Origin: Colletotrichum lupini
Lineage: Eukaryota > Ascomycota > Sordariomycetes > Glomerellales > Glomerellaceae
Assembly (NCBI RefSeq): GCF_023278565.1
Contig: NC_064677.1
Span: forward strand, 3,348,001 to 3,412,000
Reading direction: 5' to 3'
DNA length: 64,000 nt
Shown: positions 1 through 14,028 of the stretch, one piece after another
How the letters are laid out: the number at the start of each line of letters is the position of its first letter
How positions within the stretch are numbered: the first letter of the stretch is position 1
Translations under genes and position numbers: made by a program
Notes under the pieces: generated by a model
Told to the model about the DNA's origin: nothing
Seen by the model: only the letters and a program-made list of their open reading frames with translations
Database searches by the model: none

Positions 1-453
1 CAGGTAGCTGAATCTTGATGAATGACGACCCAGTCATCAACAGTATTATTTTATCCCAAGCTATCTGTGGTGTGTAGAGAGGGGGATGGATAACCGCCTC
101 ATCGACTCCCTCTCGCATTGCTTCCAATTCCGTGGTATTCCGTTTTTCTTCTTTTCATCGTCCCGAAAGGAAACAACACAAAACTCCGGAAAACGCCCTT
201 CTCGTGCTGCTAATCATCCGCAGGCGTTGCGGCGTCTCTCGCAGAGTCATTCACACTGCAAAGTATTTACCTCTTCTCTGCTGCTTCCAAAGTCTATCTC
301 GGTCCACCAAACTCCTCGCTATTCCAGGGCCGAGACAAGCTCTCGTAAAATCTAACCCCAATCACATCAACGCGCTGGTAAACTAATAACTCTGTCTCTC
401 TCTCTGACTGTCGCTCGTCTTTGGTCTGTTTTAATCTGTCGTCGGAAAAGTCT
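1..453. other. 3' flank of the USP gene, no gene seen
   Basis: This stretch lies downstream of the minus-strand ubiquitin protease gene and probably holds its 3' UTR. It is pyrimidine-rich near 390-410. Short open frames here have no recognisable protein features. Confidence 0.6.
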
Positions 454-3148
454 TTACATCACTGCACACTCTCGCTCCGGCTCATCCCCGTCCTTGTGCT
501 TCTTCTTTTCGGTAGAACGGCTCTTGGACTTGCCTCTCTTGTGATGCCTGTGATGGTGCTCTGATGACTTTCTTTCCTTGAAATCCTTGGAGTCTTTCCT
601 GTCGGTCTCTGCAACTGGTGCCGCAACCGGTGTTGCTTCGGCATCAGCGTTCTCGACGAATTCCTCCTCAGTCACCGGATCAGGAATAGGTGCGCTGATG
701 GATGTGGCGAGCGCGTTGCTGCTCAAGTTGCTGTTGGGATCACGGAGCGGCTCCTTGCTCGGTCGCATGAGTCCGCCGAGTCGAGTCATGGTAAGACTGA
801 TGCGGCCCTCCCCTGCTTGACTGGTAGGTCTGCTCTTGCTCTTGCCCGTAAATAGAGCGGCGGCTCGCGAAAGCCGTTGGGCTGTCGTCTCTTCTCCTGG
901 GGTTACGGCGGGCGATATGGCATCCGGCGTGATTGCTGGCGTGCCTAGGGTAGAGTCCGTGAAGGTAACACTGCCCCTTCGAGAATCCTTGAACCCCAAG
1001 TACGGCTCGTCATCGCCGAAACTTATGCGACTAGGACGCTCCAATTCCGACGAAAAGCGGATGCTAGGCGCTTTGGGTGGAGATATTGAGGTGTTCTCGA
1101 AGTAGTCGCTCCGCGATGATGACATTCCGGAGTTGTTGCCGTTGACCGGGTTCGGTGTAGCCGGTAGGTTGACGCTGACCTTGGACTCGTTGTAAGAAGG
1201 AGGCTCAGTCTCCGTCTCTTCCGTTGACGCCACCTCTACCATTGGTACGATCTGGTAGAATAAGAGATAAGGCATCTCGTCCTTCAAAGCTTGCTTGATG
1301 TCGTCCACATAAGTCACCCTGTTTTCGATATTCAAGTCATCAAATTTGACCCACTGCGCCTCCTCGTAGTCTGGAGGAGGGTCATTGTCGTGTCTCCTAT
1401 TGTCGGTGAGGAGTTTGGGCGCCACCCTGGCGAATGAGATATAGTGTCCGCTGTAGACAGAGTCGCCACGATGACAGACCACAGACTGTAGCACTAACTT
1501 ATACTCCATGCTGAAGCCGTTGGGGTCTTCCTCAAGCTGTGTCTCGTCGCCGAGCATGAAGTGCGGAAGCCTCAGGCTGTCCGGAATATCGATGAAGGTA
1601 TTCTGGCGCTGTGGAACACCGGAGTTCGACATCATGTACCGCTTCAGGCAAATGCCGACCACAGGACGTTGGTTGAAGTTCATAGCAACCTCCATGTCGT
1701 TCTTGGGCTCCTTGTTTCCGGCGGCGTGCCATGGAATCAATCTGAAAAACTGCCAAGCTGGAATTGTCACGGCTTTCACCACTGTAGAGCTCGTTCGTCG
1801 CGCCTTTTCCAGCATGGTAGATGGCTCGGTCTCCTTTCCCTTGTCTTTGTCCTTCTCCTCCAGCACCACGCGTTGTATGACGCTAGTTGAACGGTGTCTT
1901 GGAGTTGGCCGCGAAGAGCTGCTAGGAGACTCCGGCACGCCATTGGGTGTTTGCGAGGCTGTCCACCGCCGCTCAAGGATTGGAGAAAGCTGCGCGGGAG
2001 ACGCACTCAGCGTGTCTTGCGCGCCAGCCTCTAATTCATTCTCTTGAGTGACAATCCGTATCCCATTCGTGTCTGTGTTGGGGGTTACCCTCTCCGCCTC
2101 TTTCTTATCTTCGTGGCTGTCCCTGAGTACATCAACTTGTGTGTTGAAGTATTCTTCCAAGCAGTCTTCTAGCCTGATCCCTTTGCCTTCCGAATCTGGA
2201 GGTACGGCGAGGTTGAGAAGTCTTTCGTAGACCAGTTTGTGGTCGTCCTTGTCGTTCTTGCCTTGGTGGAAGAGGTCGACTTGTAATTGCAACAGGGGCA
2301 ATTGAAGCGTTTCGGTGACGAAGGCGAAGGCTTCGGAAGTGTCTTGCTGTTCTAGGAGTTTCGCGTCACTCCAGCCGCACTCAGCCAGCGCATCCTGAAT
2401 CAGTTTCGTCTGGGACGATTAGCGCAGGACAGGTACTGCAGGACCAGCCGCAACTCACCATATCTGCGTGAATCATCTTTCCGCTCCTGAGCATGTTCAC
2501 CCACAAGCGGAGCAGCGTGACTAGTTTGCGCCTCGGTTCGTCCGTGAATTCGTTCTTCAGCATACATTCGAAGGCGTCCAGTTTCGCAAACATGGCAAAC
2601 AACAGGGAGTCAAGGTAACATGTGACGTTACCCCTATTCTCTGCGCCAACCATTTCGATTTGGGGATTGTAGTGTGCAACCTTGCCGGCCATTGCCTTGC
2701 ATTGTAGCTGAATGAACTCGACGGTTTTGTCGACATCGCCGTCAGCGAATTTACTGTTCAGGGAGTCTCGAATGTGTTCCGCAGAAACGTCGGTGATGTT
2801 CGACTCGGCAAGAAGGTGCGTAATGTCTTCGATCTATGGCCTTGTTAGACTCGTGCAATGTTGTAATGCTGCGGTTGGTGTACCTTGGTCATCTCCTTCT
2901 CCTTTATTTCCTCATCGGTCGGTGCTCGATCGCTCTTGAAAAGCGACCTGAATGCTTCAGCTGAAAGTGGTCGGTTCTAGGTTTGGCGACGTGGGATTAG
3001 TGTGGCTGTCCCCATGGAAACGGACTTTGAGAAGGACCATCTTCAGATCCTGGGATACGAAGCTCACCTTTTGCCCTGGTTCTGAGGATTTGCTTCTGCG
3101 ATGCGTGCCACTCCTGTCCCGCAGGCTAAGAAACTTTTTGCCCTTCAT
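454..3148 (-). CDS. Ubiquitin-specific protease (USP/UCH C19 family) with C-terminal CaaX box
   Basis: Exons on the minus strand are 3148-3068, 2976-2884, 2833-2459 and 2409-454. All junctions are GT-AG and phase 0, giving 834 aa. The Cys box is NVTCYLDS with the nucleophile at Cys130. A QQDTSEAF block follows near residue 204. The His box is GDSVYSGHYISF with His505, followed by a WVKFDD segment. The catalytic domain is therefore complete but interrupted by a long low-complexity insert (about residues 280-420). The last 250 residues are Ser/Pro/Lys-rich and disordered. The C-terminus is a His/Lys/Arg-rich stretch followed by C831-A-V-M, a classical farnesylation CaaX motif. The family removes ubiquitin from proteins; the substrate here is unknown. 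Prenylation would place the enzyme on a membrane. The start is the ATG at 3148; a further upstream exon cannot be excluded. Confidence 0.85.
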
Positions 3149-5767
3149 GGTTGCAGATCCTGTATGTTGCCAAAAGCTGGAATAGCTAGGTTCGCGATTT
3201 TGGTGCCAAAGTGGCTTGGCGACTCGAGAAAAGCAGTCGTCTCAGCGGTCAAGAATCATGGCCAGGTTGAAAGTCGCACCCCCATCGGCCAGCAATACGG
3301 GAGTGGGCGAGGTGGGGAGCAAAGCTGAGAGAAGATGAAGAATGCACCGAGTGCGAGGATAGGTATGGAGGGGTTCTGGCGCGAGTCGGCGGGGCAGATT
3401 TTCGCAGTCGCAAAAGACGGGGCTGGGCCGCTGGGATGATCAGGTCTGGACTCTGGGCTGTCCGATGTAGTAGCAGAGTGATAGGTTTTCGCTATTGTGA
3501 TGGCCTGCAACGGCAGGGTATGAGTGTTGATCAAGTATCTGTTGTCTGCCAAGTAGACAAGCTCGATTCTCGAAAGCCAAAGAGATACACTGCTTGTTTT
3601 GTTGCTTAGGTTCGAAGTGAATAACAAGAAGAAGCAGACTGGAAGTGAGAAGACGAGGTCCTATGGTTGAACACACGGGGGACTGCTGAAGCAATAAAGG
3701 TAGCGAAGGACCTTCGACTGGCTCCTGGCGCCAACAAGGGTCAGATGGTGGTGGTTCGTGGATTTGGCTCAGAAAATTCGGGGTCCAATGTGAGCAGCAG
3801 CTTTGGCAGGGTGCCGTGGGTGCCCACGGTGTATTGGTCGTGTGGAGAGGCACCAAGTGGACGGACCGTGGAAGGGCGTGTATTCGTACCGGCGCGGCAA
3901 AGCTTGGGTGAGGCGGTACTTTGGGACCCCTGAGAGATTTCCACCTCAACTTTCTGCTGGGGACACTCGGCGTCCCTTGCGGACTTGCCGTCAGTTGACT
4001 CGGGGGTTTGGGAGCGCCAGGTCGGTGGAGGGTGGCGGCAAGGCGGACTTTCAGGTTTGCTTGCTTGCTGTTACTGTTACCTTGGACAGGCGAACACGAC
4101 GTATCCAAGATGACCGTGACTCCGAGCTGACCTGTCCTTCTTCTAGCTGGCTTTTTGTGGTATAGGCTTTTTCGCTTGGCAGCAGACGGAGTGTGTTACG
4201 TGGTGAGATGGGAGCATAACCCGGAGTGTAATAGCAAGGGAACAGCCAGAATGTTCTTGAGCGTGCTTGGCTGCCACAATTCTTACATATGACCGACCAG
4301 GCTCCGAATATGAGTAAAAGTAGCCTGCCCCAACATCCCATGTCCACGCGAGGTGACATACGTAAGGGCCTGTCCTTCGTGGGAGGAACATCCGAAATTG
4401 ACTTAGGCTGTCCATTTAACAAGATGAAAGTGGCAAGTCGCCCATCGCTTCAATTGCTGGTCATTCGATCCCCTAGTCACAATGGGAAATGTTGAGCAGA
4501 AGTCTTGACATGGCCTGCACAAGAACATTTTAGGCCGGACGTGACTCTCGTCAAGTCTCGCCTCTTGTTTCGAGGTGGTTTATTGGGTCCCGAATGATAC
4601 CCTATGGGACACATCCTGGAGCGTCCCTTGCTTCCATGCGTGCGCAGTAGATCCGATATCATGGCTCTGTGGCCCATGCTCCTGGTTTCATACGCCTCCT
4701 GGTCCAATGTCCATGGCCTTCTTTTACATTGAACAGGCTTCGCCAAGAACAGACGAAGAACAGCTAGATGAACGAAAACAATACGAGTGTCTTTCACTGA
4801 GCCACCCCAGAGGCTCAACTCTAACTTAGCAGCAGAAGAAATGCGCTTACACACACTCCCGCACCCATAGCAACGCTCAACGATCGGAACAGAAAGAGCA
4901 AAGCCTCTTGACAATGAATGGAAACTTTGTCGCACCATCTGCCAGCCCCCCGCCTTGTGTGTGTTGGATGTTGATCAGTCACTGAAAGTCGGCTCCAATC
5001 CGATGAAAAGCGCTCGCGTAACCTGTATACGTTCGCTTTCGCGTCCATCTTGGGTACAATCAGGCAACCTGCATGTTAGCGCGCGCCGCCGCCGCATATC
5101 GAAGAGGGCAAGAGGCACACAACGCCCATCGTTGCTCATCGTTGCCCATCTGTCCGTCCCATCTTTGCCTGTTCATGTCCGAGGGTGCTGCTTGCTACAG
5201 TGGTCTCCCCACCCTGTCAGCTCCGCGTACCTTAGTCGGAAAGCAATGCTCCAGCTTCTGCAACCGAACGCGCGCTTGCTGACCCATTGAGCTGGTGACT
5301 GATGGACATTGGATTCAGCTGAGGGCCCGAATGACTGCTACGTAATCGAGCTGCGTGCACGATTTACCCGCTCTAGTAGAATGGATCGTCGGTGCCTCAC
5401 CATAGTCCGAAGCTCAATAGAGGGTGTCCCGCGGACGGCGGCCTGGTTCCTGATGACGACAGTGCAACGACCACAAACTGAGCTTGAAGGCCCGAAAGTC
5501 CGGAGGCTGCTGGTCACGTTCGCTCCGACGGCCCCCGAGTGACATTCCCATGTCACTCCGCATCCAGTCGCCTGGAGATCCAGGCTTTAAAGATGCAGAA
5601 AGATCAAGCCACACGTTATTCCCAGAACTGAGCTGGAAGATCCACTTTAAAAATCGCATCAGCCACAAGTGGCACGGGCCGAACTGAGCATTTCGAGATT
5701 GAAATTTCGAGCATCGCGACTTACCCTTACAGACGTGTCAGGTTGCGTCAGAGTTGAACGACTAGCC
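3149..5767. other. Divergent intergenic region between USP and uL5m genes
   Basis: This 2.6 kb stretch separates two divergent genes and must hold both promoters. The longest open frame (3440-4108, minus, 222 aa) is Pro/Ser-rich without domain, homology or good start context. I see no RNA gene, repeat or transposon remnant. Confidence 0.55.
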
Positions 5768-6929
5768 ATGGCCACTCTACGGGAAAGCTCCCGATTAACT
5801 CGGTTCGTCTGCAGGCAGCGCTCGCCATGGCAATTGAACCCTCTTGTCGCCCGGCGATGCGAATCTACCGCTGCCGCTGAGGCTCAGTTCCCCGATCTTG
5901 AAACCTCGTCCCTGGCTGCTCCTGGTCCTGACGATGCTGCCATTCAAGCTTTCAACACGGCGAAGCGCTTGGCTGACAGACCGCAGCAGCTTCCCGGAAA
6001 CAGGTGCGCATGGAAGCTCTCAATTACAGCGTGAAGCGGAATGCTAATAGATGAGGCGACAGATACCAGTACCATCCCCCTAAGTACGACAGAGGTCCTC
6101 TTCACCCGATTCAATCACCGCCCTCCACCGATCCCACGGCCCGCGACTTCGTTCCTGGGCCTTTCAACCTCCCCAGACTGCGCCAGACGTACGATACGAC
6201 CATCGCCGCCGACCTGCTCACGATGACCTACCTTCACAAGCCCCCAGGTACACCAGACCCCCCGGTACGGGAGCGTTTAAGGGCATGGGACGACTCCTCG
6301 CCGTACAACAAGAACCGTCCTCTCCGCGGACCCAGAGGTGGAAGCAAGCTCGACGTGTTGGAGAAGAACATTGACTGCCGGTCCGTCCCCGAAATCTTGG
6401 CCGTATCGCTGCACACCTTCATCCCCTCGGCCGCCAAGGCGCCGGGAACGCTCCAGGTCGCTCGTTCGGTCATCCAGTCCATCAGCGGCAACGTCCCCGA
6501 GGTCACCAAGACCAAGAACAACGTTATCCAATGGAAGATCCGCGAGGGCGACAAGACCGGTGTCAAGACGACCATGCACGGTCCACAGGCGTACGAGTTC
6601 GTTGACAAGCTGATCAACCTCGTCCTGCCCAAGATCAAGGACTGGCCCGGTGTCAATGCGACCACTGGTGACGGAAACGGTGGTATTGGTATCGGTCTGA
6701 GGCCCGACGACCTGGTCTGGTTTCCCGAGCTCCAGATCAACTACGACATGTACCCTGCCAAGGTGAGATATTCCGTCTGCCTATGACTTGTGACCACGTT
6801 GCTGACGAGTCTCTGCAGCTCCTACCAGGTTGCCATATTTTTATCCACACGAGCGCAACCTCGAACCGTCAGGCCAGGCTTCTGATGCAAGCTCTTGGTC
6901 TTCCTTTCTACGGAAAATTCAAGGATTAA
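5768..6929 (+). CDS. Mitochondrial large-subunit ribosomal protein uL5m (yeast MRPL7 homologue)
   Basis: Exons are 5768-6003, 6063-6762 and 6819-6929, giving 348 aa; all introns are GT-AG and short (59 and 56 bp). The N-terminal 35 residues are rich in Arg/Ser/Leu with few acidic residues, a mitochondrial presequence. The mature part has the L5 fold: a segment with DVLEKNIDCRSVPEILA, a later YEFVDKLINLVLPKIKDW helix, and a C-terminal GCHIFIHTSATSNRQARLLM strand-helix that matches the end of bacterial L5. L5 binds 5S rRNA in bacteria and sits in the central protuberance of the mitoribosome, which lacks 5S in fungi. The 3' end converges with FES1, 313 bp away. Confidence 0.92.
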
Positions 6930-7242
6930 AGAAGGGGGAACATTGCCGGGAAGGGGTATCCCGTTTTGTACGATATCGACACATTTAGAAAGCCTGTATA
7001 TGAATGTACCAACAGATACGGTCACTCTTGAGATGTATTCTGTGCAATAATTGTGTGATCATGTTCTTGGTTCATCTGATGCGATAATGATCGTCTAATA
7101 CCATAATGCCATGTTCCTTTGGGTCGTCGTCCCGTACGTCAAAAGAGCCCTCATGCCGATCCACCCGCCGAAACGCCGTCCATGCAAGTTAACCATACCA
7201 AATCCTCCCCATACCCATTCCTTTCTCGCATTTCCTTTTTGT

Positions 7243-7905
7243 CTATGCCGTGATCTTGGCCTTGAGCGCATTCATAATCTCATCAATGTCATCCATGTTC
7301 TCAGCGTCAACCTTGCCGTTACGCAGGCCCTTCTTCTGCAGTTCGTCCGTGAGAACGTCCGCGCCGGGTTGGTAGTTCCGCACGGCAGAGCTGAGCGCGT
7401 AGACGGCCTTCCTCCTCACAGCCTCCTCCTCGCTGTCCTTGGTCGCGAGCGCCACGAGGGGCGGAATGCCGCCCACGGCGAGCAGGCGCTCCTGGCTGGG
7501 CAGGTTATTCTGGACGGCGGTGCCGACGCACCAGGCGGCCATGCGGCGCAGCTCGTGGGCCTCGTGCTCGAGGCAGGAGAGCAGCGGGGTCCAGAGGCCG
7601 AGGTTGGCGATGTTGTTTGCGTTGTCGAGGTTCTCGATGAGTTGCTCGAAATTGTCAAAGGCGATGAGCTTGTTGTCGAGTGTGATTTCCGGGTCCGGGG
7701 AGGTGATTGCCTCCATGGAGAGCTTCATGAGCTCGGCGTCGCTGGGGCCGTTGCCGAAGAGGGCTGCGATGGCCTCGGGGTTGAGGGTGCTGGCGGGCGC
7801 TCTTACGGCGGTGGCATCGGCGGGTGCTGAGGTGCCGTTCTCGCCGCTAGCTTCCTGGTTTTCGATACTCCATTTGAGGAGCTCGTTGAGGTGCTTGTCA
7901 CCCAT
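7243..7905 (-). CDS. FES1: Hsp70 nucleotide exchange factor Fes1
   Basis: A single exon encodes 220 aa. The N-terminus has the Fes1/HspBP1 signature LNELLKWSIENQ, followed by a short Ala/Pro linker. An armadillo-like helical array then spans about residues 60-200, including the HELRRMAAWCVGTAVQNNLPSQ segment and a VRRKAVYALSSAVRNYQPG repeat. Fes1 drives ADP release from cytosolic Hsp70 and helps send misfolded proteins to degradation. Length and motif order are as expected. The start is the ATG at 7905, just before the conserved N-terminal motif. It converges with the uL5m gene; upstream lies 3.2 kb of sequence leading to actin. Confidence 0.93.
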   Translation of the reverse strand: MGDKHLNELLKWSIENQEASGENGTSAPADATAVRAPASTLNPEAIAALFGNGPSDAELMKLSMEAITSPDPEITLDNKLIAFDNFEQLIENLDNANNIANLGLWTPLLSCLEHEAHELRRMAAWCVGTAVQNNLPSQERLLAVGGIPPLVALATKDSEEEAVRRKAVYALSSAVRNYQPGADVLTDELQKKGLRNGKVDAENMDDIDEIMNALKAKITA

Positions 7906-10900
7906 GATGGATAGTTTGCGGTGAGTTTTTGGAGGTGTAGTTGTTTGGAGTGGTCTCTTGAAATAATGAAACCTTGTGACGACTCACCAAACTTGCTGCA
8001 AGTTTGAATGAGAAATTTGAAAAGTGCGTATTGTGTTGATGTGTAGAGTTTGTTTGCTATCAACTCCCAGTCTGTCACTCAATCTCACTTGAACTCTCAT
8101 CAACATCAAAAAGTTCTCCATCATCAAGAGCCACTTCCCGCTCTGACTGGCTGCTTCTGATTTGCTGCCCTTTTCTGGAACCTTCAAGAAGCTTGCCAGC
8201 AATCGAAAGCGGACTAGCGTCGATCTCACGTGAGGAGCCCTGATCAAAGCCAGCTCAATGCGTCGTTTATGCAGATCGAGTCTTTTGAAACTTGGGCAGA
8301 CAGACTTGTGGCCAGCGAATCTCTTACAGCCCAACAATGGGATCATGCAATGGGCTGAGTTGGCAATTCATCTGCCAGTCAAACATTGGATACCCTCCCG
8401 GACTCTGGATCCGGGAGTCTTGGGCTCGTCGAGGGAATGGTCGAAGGCAGTCTCCTACTGTAGTGAGGTGGCTGGTAAAAAGACGTGAACCAAAAAAAAG
8501 TTCCAACTGCCCCACCATGAAGTGAATTGCCCCTCATTGCCGCTTTAACTTGAGGTGGCCATGGACAGAGCTTCCTCGAGGTACCCAAGCTATGGTAGGT
8601 ATTGCGACGCTGAGCTGAGTAACCTTCCAGCGATGAAGTCACTGGAGCACACGAGACCTGGCAACTCGAATTTGCTGTATCCAGCTTTGGATAACCCCAG
8701 GCTTCTCAGCCTCGCATCCTTCCATTATCTGAAAGCCTCTCTGATCGTTCATGTCGATATTGCATGCCTCGCTTGACAGGATGCAGCAATCAGGCATAGT
8801 GTCCCCGCAACATATGACAGGTTACAGCTTCCGCCGTATTCTCCTATCCGATCTATGCTAAAAGGACCCGATCAACGGAGACGCCGCCCGGCAACCCGGA
8901 GCTCCCAGCTCAGCCACACTGAAAACGTAGCACGGCGTGTAGTTGTCGCCCGCGCTGTTTCTGGTTGGGCTTCCCACACAAAGCTCGAAACAAAATTTAT
9001 GGACACAGCACGCATCGGCAGGTACATGTCGAAGACGAGAGCGAGCCCGTGAACGAGGTTCCAGCCCAGAGCATGTATGCGAGATGCGATATGCGAGGCT
9101 GGCATCCGAGAATCCCATGCCAACTAACCCCCTAGGACCCCGGGCTCTCGTTCCCGCAAAAGGCGTCCATACGCGGGTACGTAATTTAAACCACCAGAGC
9201 CGCGACCCCATCAAGCCGTGTCCATGAGAGTACGGCCCTTGCAGGAGCCAGGAGGCAGCTTGGTAGGCCCGTCGTTCGGTGGTGTCGGCTTCGGGGTGCC
9301 TGGAGCCTGGAGGTACCTGCCAAATTGCCTGGTCCGTCTGCTGTGCTTCCGTGCCCGTTCATCGCCGCCTTTGCTTCCGCGGGCCCGACGTGCTACCTAT
9401 GTATGCTATGCAGACGACGGGAAGGAGGCAGGTGATGGGGCTGTGAACCAAAATAGATTGCCTATGCCTGCTTGGCACCTTTGTCCGTGTCTTTGTTACT
9501 TACGGAACAAGATGACGTACGACTCGTTGACGAATGGACGAGCAATAGGACGGCTGGCATGTGGTTCGCTGGCGCAAATCCGCCCGCCGCCATCGAGCAT
9601 GAACCAGGCGGCCGCGGCGGGAATCTTGTTGAGAGTCTCACGTGGGCGTCGAGGAGCGGCCCTTCGTTCCACAGTCCATGAGGAGATGGGATGGATTCGC
9701 GATACTGTGTCCGCTACCTGCCGTGCTGCAACGCTGTCCTCCTTGCCCAACTGCTCTCCAGGGCGAGATGATCTCGGCCAGGCTGGCTCCCATGATCCCA
9801 TGTTCTTGGCCTGGGTTAACCTTGTATTCTCATTAGACCGTAGCGTGCGTGCAGGTGGTGGATGTGGGGATGCCCTTGAAGATAATAGAGGCGTCACAGT
9901 CGGAGTGAGAAAGGCGCACTGTCAGGCCTGTAGCTTGGCTCGATTGGTCCGTGGTCGAGACCGTGGAGAGCTGAAGGGTATTAGGTGAGCATCTCTCACC
10001 GTCGGTTTTAAGCTGCCTGAAGAGCAGATGGTGAGTGACGGATAGGCTGACGAATGCTATTTGCTTCAATAGTCACTGCCTGATTGTTCGAAGTGATAGA
10101 TAAGGCACGGAGACTGACGGGCTTCTTGTTGGTATTATTGTTTGCTGTATTGAATACAGCAAGAAACGACTGAGGAGCAATTCGTTCGGATACGATACCT
10201 GCTCCGAGAATTCAGTAAAAGTGCACTTATCCGAGCATCGACGGGATATTTGCATTGCCCACCAACATTAAGACCAAATTGAAGGCACGACCCCCAATTC
10301 GACTTTAGCCACCGGAATCAGCGGTCCAGGCCGGAGAAAAGAAGACAATACGGATACTCGGAGGGTCGCGCATCTCGTCTGCAATATCAGAGGTTCCTCC
10401 TTGCCTTCGCACCCCAGTATCACCAAAAAAAAGGGTGAGTGAGGGAGTGAGTGAGTGAAAGTGTGTTCCCTCCCGTACCCCACCACACTACTTTGCCAGT
10501 CCTGCGCAGTTAGCCCCCCCGAGCAGCAAAGGAGCAAAAGCACGGACCATCCCCGAAGAGGACGGGGGACGGGGAGAAAGAGGCGAGAGAGAACGCGCAG
10601 CCTCCCCTTCCCACCTTTCCCATTCCTTTGTTAAAGCGGCAACTCAATCCCTCGGGGGGCGCTGCCACTTTCTGCCACCTGTTCCACGCTCTTGCCCAGC
10701 CCACTGCCCACCTCACCACGTCCATTTGCTCACCCACAAGTCGGGTTAGGTCTCCAGCTGCTTTCTGACATCGAAACCTGGCCCGCCAGACAAATCGCAG
10801 CAGCCAACGAAACACCGAGGAGCCAAAGCCAGCGCTCACCGCACACTGTGCCTGCCATTCCCACTCTTCTCCTTCTTCCCCCCTCCTCCACCCAAAATCG

Positions 10901-11098
10901 ACTACCTCTCATCTTCCCGTAACCTTTCCCACTTTCGACCTCACCACCCAACGACGCCCTCTCCCAAGTTCTTTGCCATCCCCTCAGGACTTTTGCCAGT
11001 TCCATCTCGCTCCTACGATTCCGGAATCGAGTGAGCTGTCTTCGTTTTCATCCACCTTTCTTCTATTTTCCCAGTCCTCACCCACATCCTAATTCAAA
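7906..11098. promoter_or_regulatory. Intergenic region between FES1 and actin; pyrimidine-rich actin promoter at its right end
   Basis: From about 10,640 to 11,098 the plus strand is rich in C and T, with many CTTTCC, CCACC and CTTCTCC runs. This is typical of strongly expressed filamentous-fungal promoters and leads into the actin ATG with context CAAAATG. The remaining 2.7 kb holds no recognised gene. The 256-aa open frame at 9218-9988 has no domain-like features. Confidence 0.6.
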
Positions 11099-12740
<1,642 letters not shown>

Positions 12741-13189
12741 GGTATGTCGACGGCGCAGCGAAACTACAGCATGCGGCAAGAACTGATGATAATGTAGCGT
12801 CTTACTTCCCGAATCACATTCTCGCCCTTCCGAAAACACATCGATTCCAAAGAGGCAACGACCGGTGCAAGGTCTCCACGGCGTTGCATATACCGCAGTC
12901 AGGTCCTATATTGGCGAAAAGTTGTTGACATGGTCAAGAAGTTTGGGTCGACCCTTCTCCAGAAAGATTTGGTCCTTGTTTTGTAGCAGGGTGCGCGTGG
13001 GCGCGTATAGGGGCGGATACGCCTGCAACTGAGGTCGATCATACAATACACTTTGCTTACTGTTCCCGAGTTTCGCACGCTCGCTTTTTTAGTGATGTTA
13101 TAATTTCACGAGAATGCTTTAGCCAGGAGTAGAAATGGACTGATCTATTGATACATATTTTGCTCTGTGCAACGAAGTAATGTTTGATG
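12741..13189. other. Convergent 3' region of actin and the GGQ-protein gene
   Basis: This holds the actin 3' UTR with a probable intron at 12,742-12,797 (donor GTATGT, acceptor TAG). No gene is seen in the remainder, which becomes A/T-richer towards the poly(A) sites expected for both genes. Confidence 0.55.
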
Positions 13190-14028
13190 TTACGGGTTTT
13201 TACTTTGTACAATGGAACTAGGATCAGCTGTATGGGAGGTCTTTACTTCCTCAGAGCTTGGGTCGCCGTTCGTCTCGTCTTGAACGGCTTCTTCGCTAGC
13301 TCCGTCTTCGCTCGCCTCACTATTTGCTTTTTCCTCTTCAAGCTGACGGTACTTTCTCTTGCTCTTCTTGGATGCACTGGCGGCCTTTTTGCGCTTCACA
13401 TCGCCGACAATGGCGGAACGACTCTGGTCGCCATTCTGCAGGTTATCAATCTTTTCGGCCAAGATTTCGCGGGCAATCTTTCGATTCTGGGAGCGGGATC
13501 TGGTGGCTTGGGACTTGACGACTATGCCAGTGGGTATGTGTTTGAGCTGCACGGCCGAGCTCGTCTTGTTCTGTAGGAAAGGTGGGGTGGTCAGTACAAG
13601 AAGACCATGACGGGAAGCAAGCTCCTAGTCAGTCATGCGGTCTAAATCGAGTCGCATCAGGCTCGAGTGTCGGCCGCATTGCATTGCATTGGTTGGTAGA
13701 AAAGGACAAGCGAAAGGCCCAAGGTACGACTCGGGTCAGTGGGTTCTACACGTACAATCTTCTGACCACCCGGCCCGCTGCCTTTGAGGTAAGATTCCTC
13801 GATGTCGGAGTCTGGAGGGGGCTTGGGCCGAGGTGGCATCTGGTGCCTCTTTAGCGACGCGGAGGGGGATGTGGTGAAGAGGGCGACGAGGGGCAATGGT
13901 AGTGACGGCAGCGGGAGCAGCAGCGCCGGCCTCGCCGCCGTGGGAGGGCCTCGGCGCATAAAGGCATTGGCGTTGGATGCGCCCGCCTGGAGGGGGAGAC
14001 GGGTTAGAAGGGGTAGAGGGGGAGGCAT
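13190..14028 (-). CDS. Mitochondrial class I release-factor-like GGQ protein (Rso55/MTRFR type)
   Basis: Exons are 14028-13756 and 13570-13190 (minus, intron 185 bp), giving 217 aa. Residues 1-58 are Arg/Leu/Pro-rich and end in FTTSPSAS, a mitochondrial presequence. The core is [22 protein letters not shown], in which GGQ is the peptidyl-tRNA hydrolysing motif, followed by a [20 protein letters not shown] strand and a basic helix. The C-terminal third is Lys/Glu-rich and disordered. The protein lacks the codon-recognition domain of true release factors, so it belongs to the short ICT1/MTRFR/Rso55 group that rescues stalled mitoribosomes. The intron follows GGQKI directly. An in-frame ATG at 14,097 would add 23 residues; the internal ATG gives the better presequence. 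Confidence 0.85.

Noticed and set aside
3440..4108. 222-residue open frame, minus strand, upstream of the USP gene
   Set aside because: Pro/Ser-rich chance frame in a promoter region, with nothing recognisable.
9218..9988. 256-residue open frame between FES1 and actin
   Set aside because: No motif, membrane or fold pattern; Arg/Ala/Gly content follows local G+C; no supporting introns or start context.
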